From Methanocella sp. (lineage in GTDB: Archaea > Halobacteriota > Methanocellia > Methanocellales > Methanocellaceae), in contig NZ_DATJPM010000071.1 of the NCBI RefSeq assembly GCF_035506375.1, forward strand, positions 1-18,515: DNA of 18,515 nt, in the 5' to 3' direction. The notes below the pieces were generated by a model. The model made no database searches, was not told the origin of the DNA, and saw only the letters and a program-made list of their open reading frames with translations. Both the position numbers and the translations under genes were made by a program. Below, piece after piece: positions 1 to 6,661 of the stretch (position 1 is the stretch's first letter; each line of letters opens with the position of its first letter).

Positions 1-64
1 TCGCCGCCAGATCCTTTACTGCATACTCCGCGGCCTCCGCCGCACTCGAGACATTCACGCTCAT
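1..64 (-). CDS. 5' end of an unidentified gene (partial)
   Basis: An open frame runs off the left edge. The ATG is at 64-62 and the first 21 residues read MSVNVSSAAEAAEYAVKDLAA. Codon use is G+C-rich in third positions like the confirmed genes here. No Shine-Dalgarno sequence is visible, but a TATA-like stretch (minus strand TTTATGTAT, 88-96) lies about 25 bases before the ATG, which would fit a leaderless transcript. The fragment is too short to assign a family. It could also be chance, since only 64 bases are visible. Confidence 0.42.
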   Translation of the reverse strand, partial: MSVNVSSAAEAAEYAVKDLAA

Positions 65-121
65 CGGATCAGAGGTTCGTTTTAATGATACATAAACGTG
101 ATGCAGGGGCTCACCACGGCG

Positions 122-184
122 GCACGGAGGCACCACGGAGGACACGGTTTTTTATTCACCACGGCGACACGGCGAGCACGGCGC
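122..184 (+). repeat. Left arm of a 63-bp inverted repeat (CACGG-rich)
   Basis: This 63-base segment is built from short CACGG, CACCACGG and GGCACGG words. Its reverse complement occurs at 632-694 with only three mismatches (two adjacent T/A differences in the middle and one G/A). The segment is non-coding: the frame running through it translates to low-complexity Thr/Ala/Arg/His/Gly text with no family resemblance. Confidence 0.9.
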
Positions 185-186
185 TT

Positions 187-228
187 TTTTTATTTCCTGA
201 AGGGGGCTGATGCCCCCTCGGAGACCCC
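187..228 (+). repeat. Direct repeat, copy 1 (internally deleted)
   Basis: This is the shortest of three copies of a unit that begins TTTTATTTCCTG and ends CCTCGGAGACCC. Relative to copies 2 and 3 it lacks the internal GCGGAGCGCTCTTGCTTA block. What remains forms a perfect hairpin, GGGGGC-TGAT-GCCCCC, at 202-217. Confidence 0.8.
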
Positions 229-303
229 TATATTGCTTATTAAAAACTTCACCACGGCGGCACGGAGGCATCACGGAGGGCACGGTATAATAATAACCAC
301 GGA

Positions 304-380
304 GGACATGGAGGACTTTTATTTCCTGAAGGGGGCTGATGCCGCGCGGAGCGCTCTTGCTTACCCCTCGGAGACCCCCA
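304..380 (+). repeat. Direct repeat, copy 2
   Basis: This full-length unit runs from GGACATGGAGGACTTTTATT to the end of the CCTCGGAGACCCC motif. It matches copy 3 over about 75 bases with only scattered differences. A less exact CACGG array lies between copies 1 and 2 (about 250-303). Confidence 0.85.
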
Positions 381-489
381 TTTTGTTTGTTGTAAAATTC
401 ACCACCGGATGCAGGGAATCTAAACATGGAGGGTACGGTTTAATATTAACCATGGATAACACGGTTTTTAATTGAACCATGTAGGGCAC

Positions 490-568
490 GGAGGACATGG
501 AGGACTTTTATTTCCTGGAGGGGGGCTAATGCTGTGCGGAGCGCTCTTGCTTACCCCTCGGAGACCCA
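490..568 (+). repeat. Direct repeat, copy 3
   Basis: This full-length unit is nearly identical to copy 2, including the internal GCGGAGCGCTCTTGCTTA block, with differences such as GGGGGGCTAATGCTGT for GGGGGCTGATGCCGC. It is followed after about 60 bases by the right arm of the inverted repeat. Confidence 0.85.
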
Positions 569-631
569 CTGCTTAATAATATTATCAGGAAGCCGTGTTC
601 GCCGTGTGTCCGCCGTGCCGTATTTTATAGG

Positions 632-694
632 GCGCCGTGTTCGCCGTGTCGCCGTGGTGAATAATTAACCGTGTCCTCCGTGGTGCCTCCGTGC
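632..694 (-). repeat. Right arm of the 63-bp inverted repeat
   Basis: This is the reverse complement of 122-184 at 60 of 63 positions. A further run of CCGTG words precedes it (about 594-620). The GTG at 691, the most upstream possible start of the next gene, falls inside this arm, which argues for the downstream start at 757. Confidence 0.9.
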
Positions 695-756
695 GCACCG
701 TGGTTTATACCAAAAAAGCCTTTATTTCGCAGGGCATCCATATATCGGTGATGCTT

Positions 757-1410
757 ATGAAGCTTCGAGCTATCCTCATCATCGGATTACTGGCTATATG
801 CATGATCGCCCCGGCCGCCGCGTACCGCGACTATCCGATGGACGTCACGTACTCCCAGGACAATAAAGGCGACCCACGGGCCGTCGCCGTCCACTTCCAG
901 GACGTCAGCGAGAACGATTACTCGGATAAGTTCTCGCCGGTAAAGTATCCGCCTGACAAATACGTTTTCATCTTAGTGAATTACTCGCTCATAAACCCGA
1001 CCGATCACGACGTCACATACGAATTCAACATCTCTCTCAAGGACCAGGCGAACCGGTACTTCTACACGGACCAGTTCATCCTGGGCGAGATCGTGCCGGC
1101 ACAGGGCAGCCTGCAGAACCGCCAGAAGCCTTTTGCAGTATACAGGAACTCGACCAATCTGCAGATCGTCTGGACTGACAAGGAAACTGACCCGCCATGG
1201 TTCCACTATGATACCCTGATACCTATCAAGTTCCAGGGCATCACGCCGACGCCGGCCGCGACGCCCACGCCGACGCCGGCCGCGACGCCCACTTCAACAC
1301 CAACGCACGCTCCCGCGGGAGGATGCTTCTCGTTCCTGACGCTGGGGCTGCTCATCGGCTGTATAGGATGTGTGGGGATAATATCGAGGAAATATCTCAA
1401 CGGGCGCTAA
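757..1410 (+). CDS. Secreted, membrane-anchored protein with Thr-Pro linker
   Basis: The product (217 residues) begins MKLRAILIIGLLAICMIAPAAA, a clear signal peptide. About 150 residues of a probable beta-rich extracellular domain follow (many Tyr/Asp, DVTYEFNISLKD), then a TP/TPA linker and a C-terminal hydrophobic segment ending ISRKYLNGR, typical of a stop-transfer anchor. The topology is therefore extracytoplasmic. I do not recognise the folded domain. The start at 757 is chosen because GGTGAT at 747-752 lies just upstream; ATG 751 is an alternative and the GTG at 691 lies in repeat DNA. The gene ends one base before the CinA-like gene, so the two are probably co-transcribed, although no functional link is evident. 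There is no PGF-type sorting tripeptide, unlike the surface protein at 4313-5263. Confidence 0.8.
   Translation: MKLRAILIIGLLAICMIAPAAAYRDYPMDVTYSQDNKGDPRAVAVHFQDVSENDYSDKFSPVKYPPDKYVFILVNYSLINPTDHDVTYEFNISLKDQANRYFYTDQFILGEIVPAQGSLQNRQKPFAVYRNSTNLQIVWTDKETDPPWFHYDTLIPIKFQGITPTPAATPTPTPAATPTSTPTHAPAGGCFSFLTLGLLIGCIGCVGIISRKYLNGR
1243..1290 (+). repeat. Perfect tandem duplication of 24 bp in the TP linker
   Basis: Bases 1243-1266 and 1267-1290 are identical and each encode TPTPAATP. The repeat is in frame and lengthens the linker by eight residues, so it is a natural site for length variation between strains. Confidence 0.9.
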
Positions 1411-1411
1411 A

Positions 1412-2101
1412 ATGGATGCCGTAATCGTTTGTATCGGCGACGAGCTGCTATCGGGAGATATAGCCGACCTGAACTCGACATGGCTGGCAAAAAACCTCAC
1501 GGAGCTGGGCACCCTGGTGAAGAGGATCGAGGTCATACCGGACGATATCGCCGTCATCGTTCAGGCGCTGAAGGATATTGAGGCGGATAAGGTCATCGTG
1601 ACCGGAGGCCTGGGCCCCACCCACGATGACGTGACACGGGTAGCCGTCGCCAGCGCCTTTAACCGGAGGCTCATCCGGGACCCGGAGGCCGTTAAGGTGG
1701 TCGAAGCTTCTGCCGCCCGGCATAACAGGAAACCTTTGCCCCAATCCTATAACATGGCGGACATACCCGATAATGTCGTGGTCATACCGAACCCCGTGGG
1801 CGCTGCTCCCGGCTTCATCGTGGACGGCCGTGTGTATGCCTTCCCCGGCGTGCCTTCCGAGATGAAGGCCATGTTCGAGCTGGTAAAGGACCATTTCCAC
1901 GGGCCGAAGCTCATGGTCGACTGGATCATCACGGAGAAGCCTGAGTCCGCCATCGTGGCCGACCTGAACGAGGCCGTGAAGCGGTTCCCCAGAGTGATAT
2001 TCGGCTCCTACCCGTCCGACGTTGTCAGGATAAAGATGAAGTCCTATGACGGGGGCGAGCTCCAGGCGGCAAAGGAATGGCTCTCGAAGCGCGTCCTATG
2101 A
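1412..2101 (+). CDS. CinA-type molybdopterin-binding (MoCF) domain protein
   Basis: This 229-residue protein belongs to the MoaB/MogA-like fold family annotated as competence/damage-inducible protein A (COG1058). Visible signatures are IGDELLSGDIADLNS at 8-22, TGGLGPTHDD at 64-73 and FPGVPSEM near 145-152. It lacks the C-terminal nicotinamide-nucleotide amidohydrolase domain of full-length bacterial CinA, as archaeal members usually do. In related proteins the MoCF domain hydrolyses ADP-ribose-type nucleotides or handles molybdopterin; the substrate here is unknown and 'competence' should not be read literally. It starts one base after the upstream stop with no clear Shine-Dalgarno sequence, suggesting translational coupling. 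Confidence 0.88.
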   Translation: MDAVIVCIGDELLSGDIADLNSTWLAKNLTELGTLVKRIEVIPDDIAVIVQALKDIEADKVIVTGGLGPTHDDVTRVAVASAFNRRLIRDPEAVKVVEASAARHNRKPLPQSYNMADIPDNVVVIPNPVGAAPGFIVDGRVYAFPGVPSEMKAMFELVKDHFHGPKLMVDWIITEKPESAIVADLNEAVKRFPRVIFGSYPSDVVRIKMKSYDGGELQAAKEWLSKRVL

Positions 2102-2116
2102 TTTTTTATCTTTTTC
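2101..2116 (+). terminator. T-rich terminator after the CinA-like gene
   Basis: Two T-runs (TTTTTT and TTTTT) begin immediately after the stop codon, without a hairpin. This fits the oligo-T transcription termination known for euryarchaeal RNA polymerase. Confidence 0.5.
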
Positions 2117-2131
2117 AGGTTAAAGAAAAAG

Positions 2132-2138
2132 TTATATC
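2132..2138 (+). promoter_or_regulatory. Probable TATA box of the aminopeptidase-alaX operon
   Basis: TTATATC is preceded by an A-rich stretch. A transcript start about 25 bases downstream (near 2160) would leave a short leader containing AAGGT at 2173-2177, the likely ribosome-binding site for the ATG at 2183. Confidence 0.5.
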
Positions 2139-2182
2139 GGGCATACGCTGTATTCAACTATAATTCTCATCGAAGGTCTTTT

Positions 2183-3139
2183 ATGAGTATCAGGGAAAGC
2201 GCTATGATCGCGGTCCGGGACTGTATGGGCGTGAAGGCCGGGGAAAAAGTCCTGATAGTCTGCGATACCGAGAGAGATTTCATCGGGGTACCGATGTACG
2301 AGGCCGCCATGGAGCTGGGCGCCGAGTCTATATACATGGAAATGAAGCCCCGCACACGCAGCGGGGAGGAGCCGCCCGAAGTTATCGCCGACGCAATGCT
2401 GCATTCGGACGTGGTCATCGCGCCAACGGTCTTTTCACTGACACATACGCAGGCCCGTAAAAAAGCCTGCCAGAACGGCGCCCGCATAGCCACGATCCCG
2501 CTGACCGAGGGCACGAAGGAGCTCATCACCGAGATGTTCTCCACCGGCGGCATGACCGCCGACTATTTCCGGATGAGGGACTGCATCGAGCAGCTTTTTA
2601 AGCGGCAGCAGGGCACGAAGACGGCCCGTATCACTACGGAGCTTGGTACCGATGTACACGTTGAATTCGCGGGCCGGGAGTGGCATATGGATACAGGCCT
2701 GGCGCTGAACCCCGGCGATTTCACCAACCTGCCAGGCGGCGAGCTTTTCATCGCCCCGACGAGCGCGAACGGCCGGCTCGTGGTCGACGGCACTTTTGGC
2801 GACTGGGGCCTGCTCGACACGCCCCTCGAACTAACCATAAAGGACGGTGCATGCGTGGGCGCCATGGGCGCCCACGCGGATGACCTGCTGGCGCTGTTTA
2901 AAGAGCTCGGGCCCGATGCGCGCCACGTCGCCGAGCTCGGCATCGGCATGAACCCGAAGGCCAGGCTGTGGGGAATTTTGCTGGAAGACGAAAAAGTGGG
3001 CAATACGATACACATGGCGCTGGGCAACGACAGCGGCTTCGGCGGCACGTGCACCGTATCCATGCACTGTGATGGCATCGTGACGCACCCGACCGTCTAC
3101 ATCGACGGCAAAAAGCTTAATATCCCGGAGTACCTGTGA
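2183..3139 (+). CDS. M29-family metallo-aminopeptidase
   Basis: At 318 residues this matches the archaeal, shorter members of peptidase family M29 (AmpS/aminopeptidase T-like), which remove N-terminal residues using a dinuclear metal centre. Candidate ligands in the expected order are Glu187 (LPGGE), Glu251 (AELGIG), His277 (NTIHMALG) and His295/Asp297 (MHCD). The first half, with VLIVCDTERD and a Rossmann-like N-terminal part, is the usual family N-terminus. No signal peptide is present, so it is cytoplasmic. It is followed after 9 bases by alaX, so one operon is likely. The pairing of peptide turnover with tRNA proofreading may be incidental. Assignment to the family is firm; substrate preference cannot be read from sequence. 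Confidence 0.9.
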   Translation: MSIRESAMIAVRDCMGVKAGEKVLIVCDTERDFIGVPMYEAAMELGAESIYMEMKPRTRSGEEPPEVIADAMLHSDVVIAPTVFSLTHTQARKKACQNGARIATIPLTEGTKELITEMFSTGGMTADYFRMRDCIEQLFKRQQGTKTARITTELGTDVHVEFAGREWHMDTGLALNPGDFTNLPGGELFIAPTSANGRLVVDGTFGDWGLLDTPLELTIKDGACVGAMGAHADDLLALFKELGPDARHVAELGIGMNPKARLWGILLEDEKVGNTIHMALGNDSGFGGTCTVSMHCDGIVTHPTVYIDGKKLNIPEYL

Positions 3140-3148
3140 GGCGTTAAT

Positions 3149-3799
3149 ATGCCCTCGAACCATTATTTCGACGATCCATACAAAAAGGAATTCCAGGCAA
3201 AGGTCCTTTCCGTGGACGGCGATAAGGTCGTCCTCGAGGACACGTACTTCTTTCCGAGAGGCGGCGGCCAGACCGGGGATACGGGCACTATCGGCGGCGT
3301 AAAGGTTGTCGATACATTCGCTGAGAATGGCCGCATCATCCACGTCATGGAAAGCGTTCCCTCGTTTAAGGCGGGCGATACAGTCCAGTGCGAGATCGAC
3401 TGGGAAAAGAGGTACAGGAAGATGCGCTTGCATTCCGCCTCCCACATCGTCTATTATCTTATGAGGGATGTGTTCGGCGACGGCTGCACGATAGCGTCCT
3501 CGGGCCTGCTGGACGAGAATAAGGAGCGGTCCGATTATTTATTCGAGGCCCCGCTGAATAAGGTGAAGCTGAAAGAGGTCGAGGACCGGGCGAACGCGCT
3601 CATCGCCGAAGGCTGGGATATCCGGACGTACCGGGACCCGATGGACCCTAACGTGCTCCACTGGGAGATGGAGCCCTGGAAGATGGACTGCTGCGGCACT
3701 CACCCGAAGAATTCGAAGGAGATCGGCCACATCACCATATCAAGGGGTAAAAAGCCGGGAAAAGGTCGCGAGCGCATCGAGATTTCCTTGAGCGGATAG
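3149..3799 (+). CDS. alaX: Alanyl-tRNA editing protein AlaX (AlaX-M type)
   Basis: This free-standing trans-editing hydrolase (216 residues) clears mischarged Ser- or Gly-tRNA(Ala). It has the Gly-rich motif FFPRGGGQTGDTG (34-46) that marks the AlaX-M/AlaRS-like subgroup. It also has both halves of the zinc site: HSASH (His95, His99) and DCCGTH (Cys181, His185), followed by EIGHI. No aminoacylation domain is present, and the length is normal for AlaX-M. The gene lies 9 bases behind the aminopeptidase, with a purine-rich TGAGGCG overlapping that gene's stop as its ribosome-binding site. All known zinc ligands are intact, so it should be active. Confidence 0.94.
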   Translation: MPSNHYFDDPYKKEFQAKVLSVDGDKVVLEDTYFFPRGGGQTGDTGTIGGVKVVDTFAENGRIIHVMESVPSFKAGDTVQCEIDWEKRYRKMRLHSASHIVYYLMRDVFGDGCTIASSGLLDENKERSDYLFEAPLNKVKLKEVEDRANALIAEGWDIRTYRDPMDPNVLHWEMEPWKMDCCGTHPKNSKEIGHITISRGKKPGKGRERIEISLSG

Positions 3800-3882
3800 G
3801 AAAACCATCTAATGCGATAACTATATTACATCATTAGTCAGTAAGCCTTTAACGGCACAACCTTTAAATCGTTTCAGAGCAT

Positions 3883-3904
3883 TTTGTAAATAAGTAGTTA
3901 CAAA
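3883..3904. promoter_or_regulatory. Inverted repeat TTTGTAA-N8-TTACAAA, candidate operator
   Basis: A perfect 7-base inverted repeat with an 8-base AT-rich spacer ends six bases before the TATA box of the winged-helix gene. Position and symmetry fit a dimeric regulator site, perhaps for autoregulation. A related half-site, TACAAAT, occurs again at about 3938. Binding is inferred. Confidence 0.4.
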
Positions 3905-3910
3905 TAATAA

Positions 3911-3918
3911 TTTATAAA
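3911..3918 (+). promoter_or_regulatory. Probable TATA box of the winged-helix gene
   Basis: TTTATAAA lies 44 bases before the start codon, placing the transcript start near 3940 and leaving a leader of about 20 bases with GGTAGGAT as a possible ribosome-binding site. Confidence 0.55.
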
Positions 3919-3961
3919 AAAATCTAATAAAAGTCTATACAAATAAAATGCGGGTAGGATT

Positions 3962-4288
3962 ATGGAGAAGAATGAATTCGAAATATTAAAAACGCTCTCT
4001 TATGCTGGTTCGATGGATGTGCTTTTTACCGTAACAAAGGGTAAGACCAAGTTCACCGATATCATGTTTGAGACCAAGCTGAACCCCGGCATATTGAATC
4101 GTCTCCTGAAAGCGCTCATGGCTTCGGATGTTCTGGAGAAAGATTCAGATGGCTATCACCTGTCGAACAAGGGCGCCCGGATCGTCTCCTATACGCTGGA
4201 GATCCTGGCCTTAGAGGGCGAAAAAGACAGCCATAAGGATATCAAGGAGATCTTATCCGCAAAGACCGGACAAAAAATAAAAGCGTAA
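3962..4288 (+). CDS. Winged-helix DNA-binding protein
   Basis: This small (108-residue) archaeal regulator begins EILKTLSYAGSMDVLFTVTKGKTKFTDI and continues NPGILNRLLKALMASDVLEKDSDGYHLSNKGARI. That is the helix-turn-helix plus beta-wing pattern of HxlR/ArsR-like winged-helix domains in archaea, with a recognition helix around residues 40-55 and the wing at 57-70. The remaining 35 residues are helical and charged, and could dimerise. No effector domain is present. It stands alone between a plus-strand operon and a convergent surface-protein gene. The palindrome just upstream of its TATA box suggests autoregulation. The fold call is solid; the regulon is unknown. Confidence 0.8.
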   Translation: MEKNEFEILKTLSYAGSMDVLFTVTKGKTKFTDIMFETKLNPGILNRLLKALMASDVLEKDSDGYHLSNKGARIVSYTLEILALEGEKDSHKDIKEILSAKTGQKIKA

Positions 4289-4297
4289 TTTTTTTTA
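4288..4297 (+). terminator. Oligo-T terminator after the winged-helix gene
   Basis: A run of eight T residues follows directly on the stop codon. The convergent gene ends 15 bases further on. Confidence 0.5.
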
Positions 4298-4312
4298 TCG
4301 AGAAGGAGGTGC

Positions 4313-5263
4313 CTAGCCCTCCTTCCTTATGAGCAGATAGGCTGCGGCAAGCAGACATATCAGCCCGATCAGGCCGGCAAAGCCAGGCGACCTGGCAGTG
4401 GTCGGCAAAGGCGTCGCGGTCGGCCCCACGAACAGGCTGGCTTTATACGTATCCACCATCACGCCGTTATCGTATGCGTCATACCCGACATCGACGATCT
4501 GGTTATTCTGTGTAATGATAGATGGCGTCAGGACCATCTTGGTCGAGTTGGCCTCGATAGGCACGCTGACGCTATTGGACGTATCACCGATCCAGGCCGT
4601 GATCGTTACGGGCTCATCGCCAGTGTTCGAAACGATGATCGTCTCGTGATCCGTATCCCACTGCGGGGAAGAGAATATCTTCCGCGGCGAAGGGGTCGGA
4701 GTGGCTGGCGTCGCGGTCGGCGCGGGTGTCGGAGTAAAGGTCGGAGTGGCAGTCACGTAAGAGCTCGAGCTCTGGCTCGATGCGGGCTTTGGCGTTGCGG
4801 TAGGTGTCGGCGTTGGAGTCGGCGTTGGAGTCGCCGTTGGGGTCGGAGTAGCTGTCGCGTTCGGGTCCGGTGTAGGGGTCGGTGTCGGTGTCGCTACCGC
4901 CTTTAGCTCAAGGGCGCTCAATCCCTGGGGTGACGATGGCGCCGATGTGACCCCGCTCAGGTCGACATTGTCCGAAGCCTTGTATGTAACGCCATCCGCC
5001 GTGTACGTGGCAGTTATGGGGTAATCTTTTCCGATCGGCAGGGAGAATGAGTAAAAGCCTTGATAGATCGAGGTCGAAGTCGTCGCCGTGTTACCGTTAC
5101 AGGTGACCGTGGCCCCATTTACCGGCTCCCCGTTCAGCACGACCTGCCCGTAAACTGTTTCCGTTGCCGTTGTGGAAAGGGCTACCGGTAAGGCTATTAA
5201 TGCCACGAGCGCCATGACCGCAAGCATGCAGGATAGTAATTTGAGGGTTCTGATATTAAGCAT
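4313..5263 (-). CDS. Cell-surface protein with PGF-CTERM-type sorting signal
   Basis: This 316-residue exported protein has an N-terminal hydrophobic signal (LLSCMLAVMALVALIALPVALS). A domain at about 36-100 (VYGQVVLNGEPVNGATVTCNG...GFYSFSLPIG) looks like a carboxypeptidase-regulatory/Ig-like beta sandwich. A long low-complexity Thr-Pro linker follows (about 125-195), then a second beta-rich domain (about 198-285; IIVSNTGDEPVTITAWIG). The C-terminus has SPGF followed by a hydrophobic stretch and RKEG. The PGF tripeptide-TM-basic tail is the PGF-CTERM pattern processed by archaeosortase A in euryarchaea, so the mature protein is probably lipid-anchored at the S-layer. AGGTGAG at 5267-5273 is a good Shine-Dalgarno sequence for this start. 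The gene diverges from the riboflavin reductase gene. Confidence 0.87.
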   Translation of the reverse strand: MLNIRTLKLLSCMLAVMALVALIALPVALSTTATETVYGQVVLNGEPVNGATVTCNGNTATTSTSIYQGFYSFSLPIGKDYPITATYTADGVTYKASDNVDLSGVTSAPSSPQGLSALELKAVATPTPTPTPDPNATATPTPTATPTPTPTPTPTATPKPASSQSSSSYVTATPTFTPTPAPTATPATPTPSPRKIFSSPQWDTDHETIIVSNTGDEPVTITAWIGDTSNSVSVPIEANSTKMVLTPSIITQNNQIVDVGYDAYDNGVMVDTYKASLFVGPTATPLPTTARSPGFAGLIGLICLLAAAYLLIRKEG

Positions 5264-5281
5264 AGACTCACCTAATCGTTA

Positions 5282-5315
5282 AATAATATATAAACATATA
5301 ATTATAATAATAACG
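5282..5315 (-). promoter_or_regulatory. AT-rich promoter of the surface-protein gene
   Basis: On the minus strand this stretch holds two overlapping TATA-like sequences (TTATAATTATA, 5297-5308, and TTTATATAT, 5286-5294). The first gives a short leader that includes the Shine-Dalgarno sequence and is preferred. Which one is used cannot be decided by reading. Confidence 0.45.
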
Positions 5316-5361
5316 TTTGAATTCTATCTGGCTAAAAGCCTAATAATTGTGGAATTAGCGA

Positions 5362-5369
5362 TTTTATAT
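5362..5369 (+). promoter_or_regulatory. Probable TATA box of the riboflavin reductase gene
   Basis: TTTTATAT would place the transcript start near 5390 and a leader of about 60 bases before the ATG at 5449. Confidence 0.4.
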
Positions 5370-5448
5370 GGCCTATATCGATATGCATGTGCATGGACTA
5401 ATGGGGGAAAAACCTATTAGTTCTCGGGTATAATTGAAAGAGGTTCAA

Positions 5449-6132
5449 ATGAGCGCGAGCAGGCCTTACGTGACGCTGATATCCGAGATGACCGTCGACG
5501 GCAAGCTGACCCTGAAGCGGGGGCTTTCGAGCAAGATCATCATGGGGCTCATGGATATGGAGAGCCAGAGATTTTTACATAAAAAGCGCACCGAGTTCGA
5601 CGCCATCATGGTGGGCAGCAACACGATCAAGATCGATAACTCGATATTAACGAACCGTCTCGTAGAAGGCAGAAGCCCCGTCCGCGTGATCCCGTGCTCG
5701 GACGCTTCCATCCCGCCCGAGTCCAATGTCCTCAATCACGACGCGCCGACCATCGTGGTCGTATCGAGCAAGGCCGACGTAAATAAGGTACAGGCCATCC
5801 GGGAGAAAGGCGCGGACGTCATGGTCTGTGGCGACTCGCACGTCGATCTCGACCTGATGATGGAAGGGCTCGTAAAAAAAGGCATCAAGCGCCTCATGGT
5901 CGAAGGCGGGCCGACGCTCATCTGGCTGCTCATCAAAAAACAAATGATAGACCATATCATCCTCATCCAGATACCATATATCATCGGCGGCGACAGCACC
6001 CCGTCCCTTGTCGGAGGGCCGGGCGTGGACTCCATCGATCAGGTCGTCGGCACGGAGCTGACCGGCTTTTATAAAGTAGGAAACCACCTCATCACGGAGT
6101 ACGACGTCATCTATAGCCCGAACGGAAAATAA
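5449..6132 (+). CDS. Archaeal riboflavin-pathway pyrimidine reductase (RibD C-terminal family)
   Basis: This 227-residue protein is the stand-alone reductase domain that reduces 2,5-diamino-6-ribosylamino-4(3H)-pyrimidinone 5'-phosphate to the ribityl form, using NAD(P)H. In archaea this occurs before deamination (the MJ0671 type, sometimes called ArfC). Signatures are PYVTLISEMTVDGKL (6-20), AIMVGSNTIKIDNSILTNR (52-70), VEGGPTLIWLLI (151-162) and IPYIIGG (175-181), in the family order. There is no fused deaminase domain. The start at 5449 is preferred because GAGGT at 5442-5446 lies just before it; the in-frame TTG at 5434 would put that Shine-Dalgarno sequence inside the gene. It serves riboflavin and hence flavin and F420-related metabolism. 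It converges with the response-regulator gene, the stops being four bases apart. Confidence 0.92.
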   Translation: MSASRPYVTLISEMTVDGKLTLKRGLSSKIIMGLMDMESQRFLHKKRTEFDAIMVGSNTIKIDNSILTNRLVEGRSPVRVIPCSDASIPPESNVLNHDAPTIVVVSSKADVNKVQAIREKGADVMVCGDSHVDLDLMMEGLVKKGIKRLMVEGGPTLIWLLIKKQMIDHIILIQIPYIIGGDSTPSLVGGPGVDSIDQVVGTELTGFYKVGNHLITEYDVIYSPNGK

Positions 6133-6136
6133 GACT

Positions 6137-6505
6137 TTACTTTTTCATGTGCTGTTCCACGTACTGGACCATGTCGGCCAGCTTGAACGGCTTTTTCAGC
6201 GAGCCCGAGTAGAGCGCCATGTCGATCTCCTCGCCGAACGCGTCCGTGCCCGTCATCGTTATGATACAAGCCGCCTTTCCCTCCGGGGTCGCCTTGAGTT
6301 TTCGGGCCACGTCGTTGCCGGTCATATCCGGAAGCCGGTGGTCTAGCAATACGATATCGGGCTGGAACTCTAGAAAAGCGCTGATGCCGGCGTTGCCGTT
6401 CTCGGCGGTCCTGACTTCAAGGCCTTTGCCTTTCAGGGCAATGCTGATGAGACCGCAAATATCGATATCGTCGTCGACTACCAGGACCTTGCTCCCCATG
6501 ATCAT
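6137..6505 (-). CDS. Single-domain response regulator (CheY-like receiver)
   Basis: The protein (122 residues) is just a receiver domain. It has the acidic pocket DDD (11-13), the phospho-acceptor Asp55 in LLDHRLPDMTG, the switch Thr85 in IITMTGTD, and Lys105 in LKKPF. No output domain is fused, so it should signal through protein contacts, as many methanogen receivers do. No histidine kinase is encoded in the window, so its partner is elsewhere. ATG 6505 (MIMGSK) or ATG 6499 (MGSK) could be the start; GCGGGT upstream is a weak ribosome site. A TATA-like stretch (minus-strand ATAAATAAAATA) lies near 6538-6550. Confidence 0.93.
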   Translation of the reverse strand: MIMGSKVLVVDDDIDICGLISIALKGKGLEVRTAENGNAGISAFLEFQPDIVLLDHRLPDMTGNDVARKLKATPEGKAACIITMTGTDAFGEEIDMALYSGSLKKPFKLADMVQYVEQHMKK

Positions 6506-6599
6506 ACCCGCATGTTATGATATTGAATGGAGCTATTTTATTTATGCTTTGTGTCGGGAACGGAAAGAGCAACGCCTTTATTTTTGGCGAATCGAAAAC

Positions 6600-6607
6600 A
6601 TATTAAA
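6600..6607 (+). promoter_or_regulatory. Probable TATA box of the PurM/HypE-like gene
   Basis: ATATTAAA lies in the 156-base divergent gap shared with the response regulator. It predicts a transcript start near 6630. AGGTG at 6650-6654 is then the ribosome-binding site for the ATG at 6662. Confidence 0.4.
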
Positions 6608-6661
6608 GCAAAAACGTTATGGATTAACAGAATTCATTGTTGTCTTAATAGGTGTGCACGA

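Noticed and set aside
98..475. 125-codon open frame in the left repeat block
   Set aside because: It runs entirely through CACGG repeats, encodes repeated TTAARRHHGGHG-like text, has no ribosome site and has an equally open antisense frame, so it is a composition artefact.
4302..4325. Inverted repeat GAAGGAGG/CCTCCTTC as a terminator
   Set aside because: The T-run lies before rather than after it on the plus strand, and the minus strand reads into A residues. It overlaps the RKEG codons of the surface protein and is probably coincidental.
6527..6661. 45-codon N-terminal extension of the PurM/HypE-like protein
   Set aside because: The extension is Cys/Arg/His-rich and unlike the family. AGGTG at 6650-6654 and the sequence after ATG 6662 support the later start.
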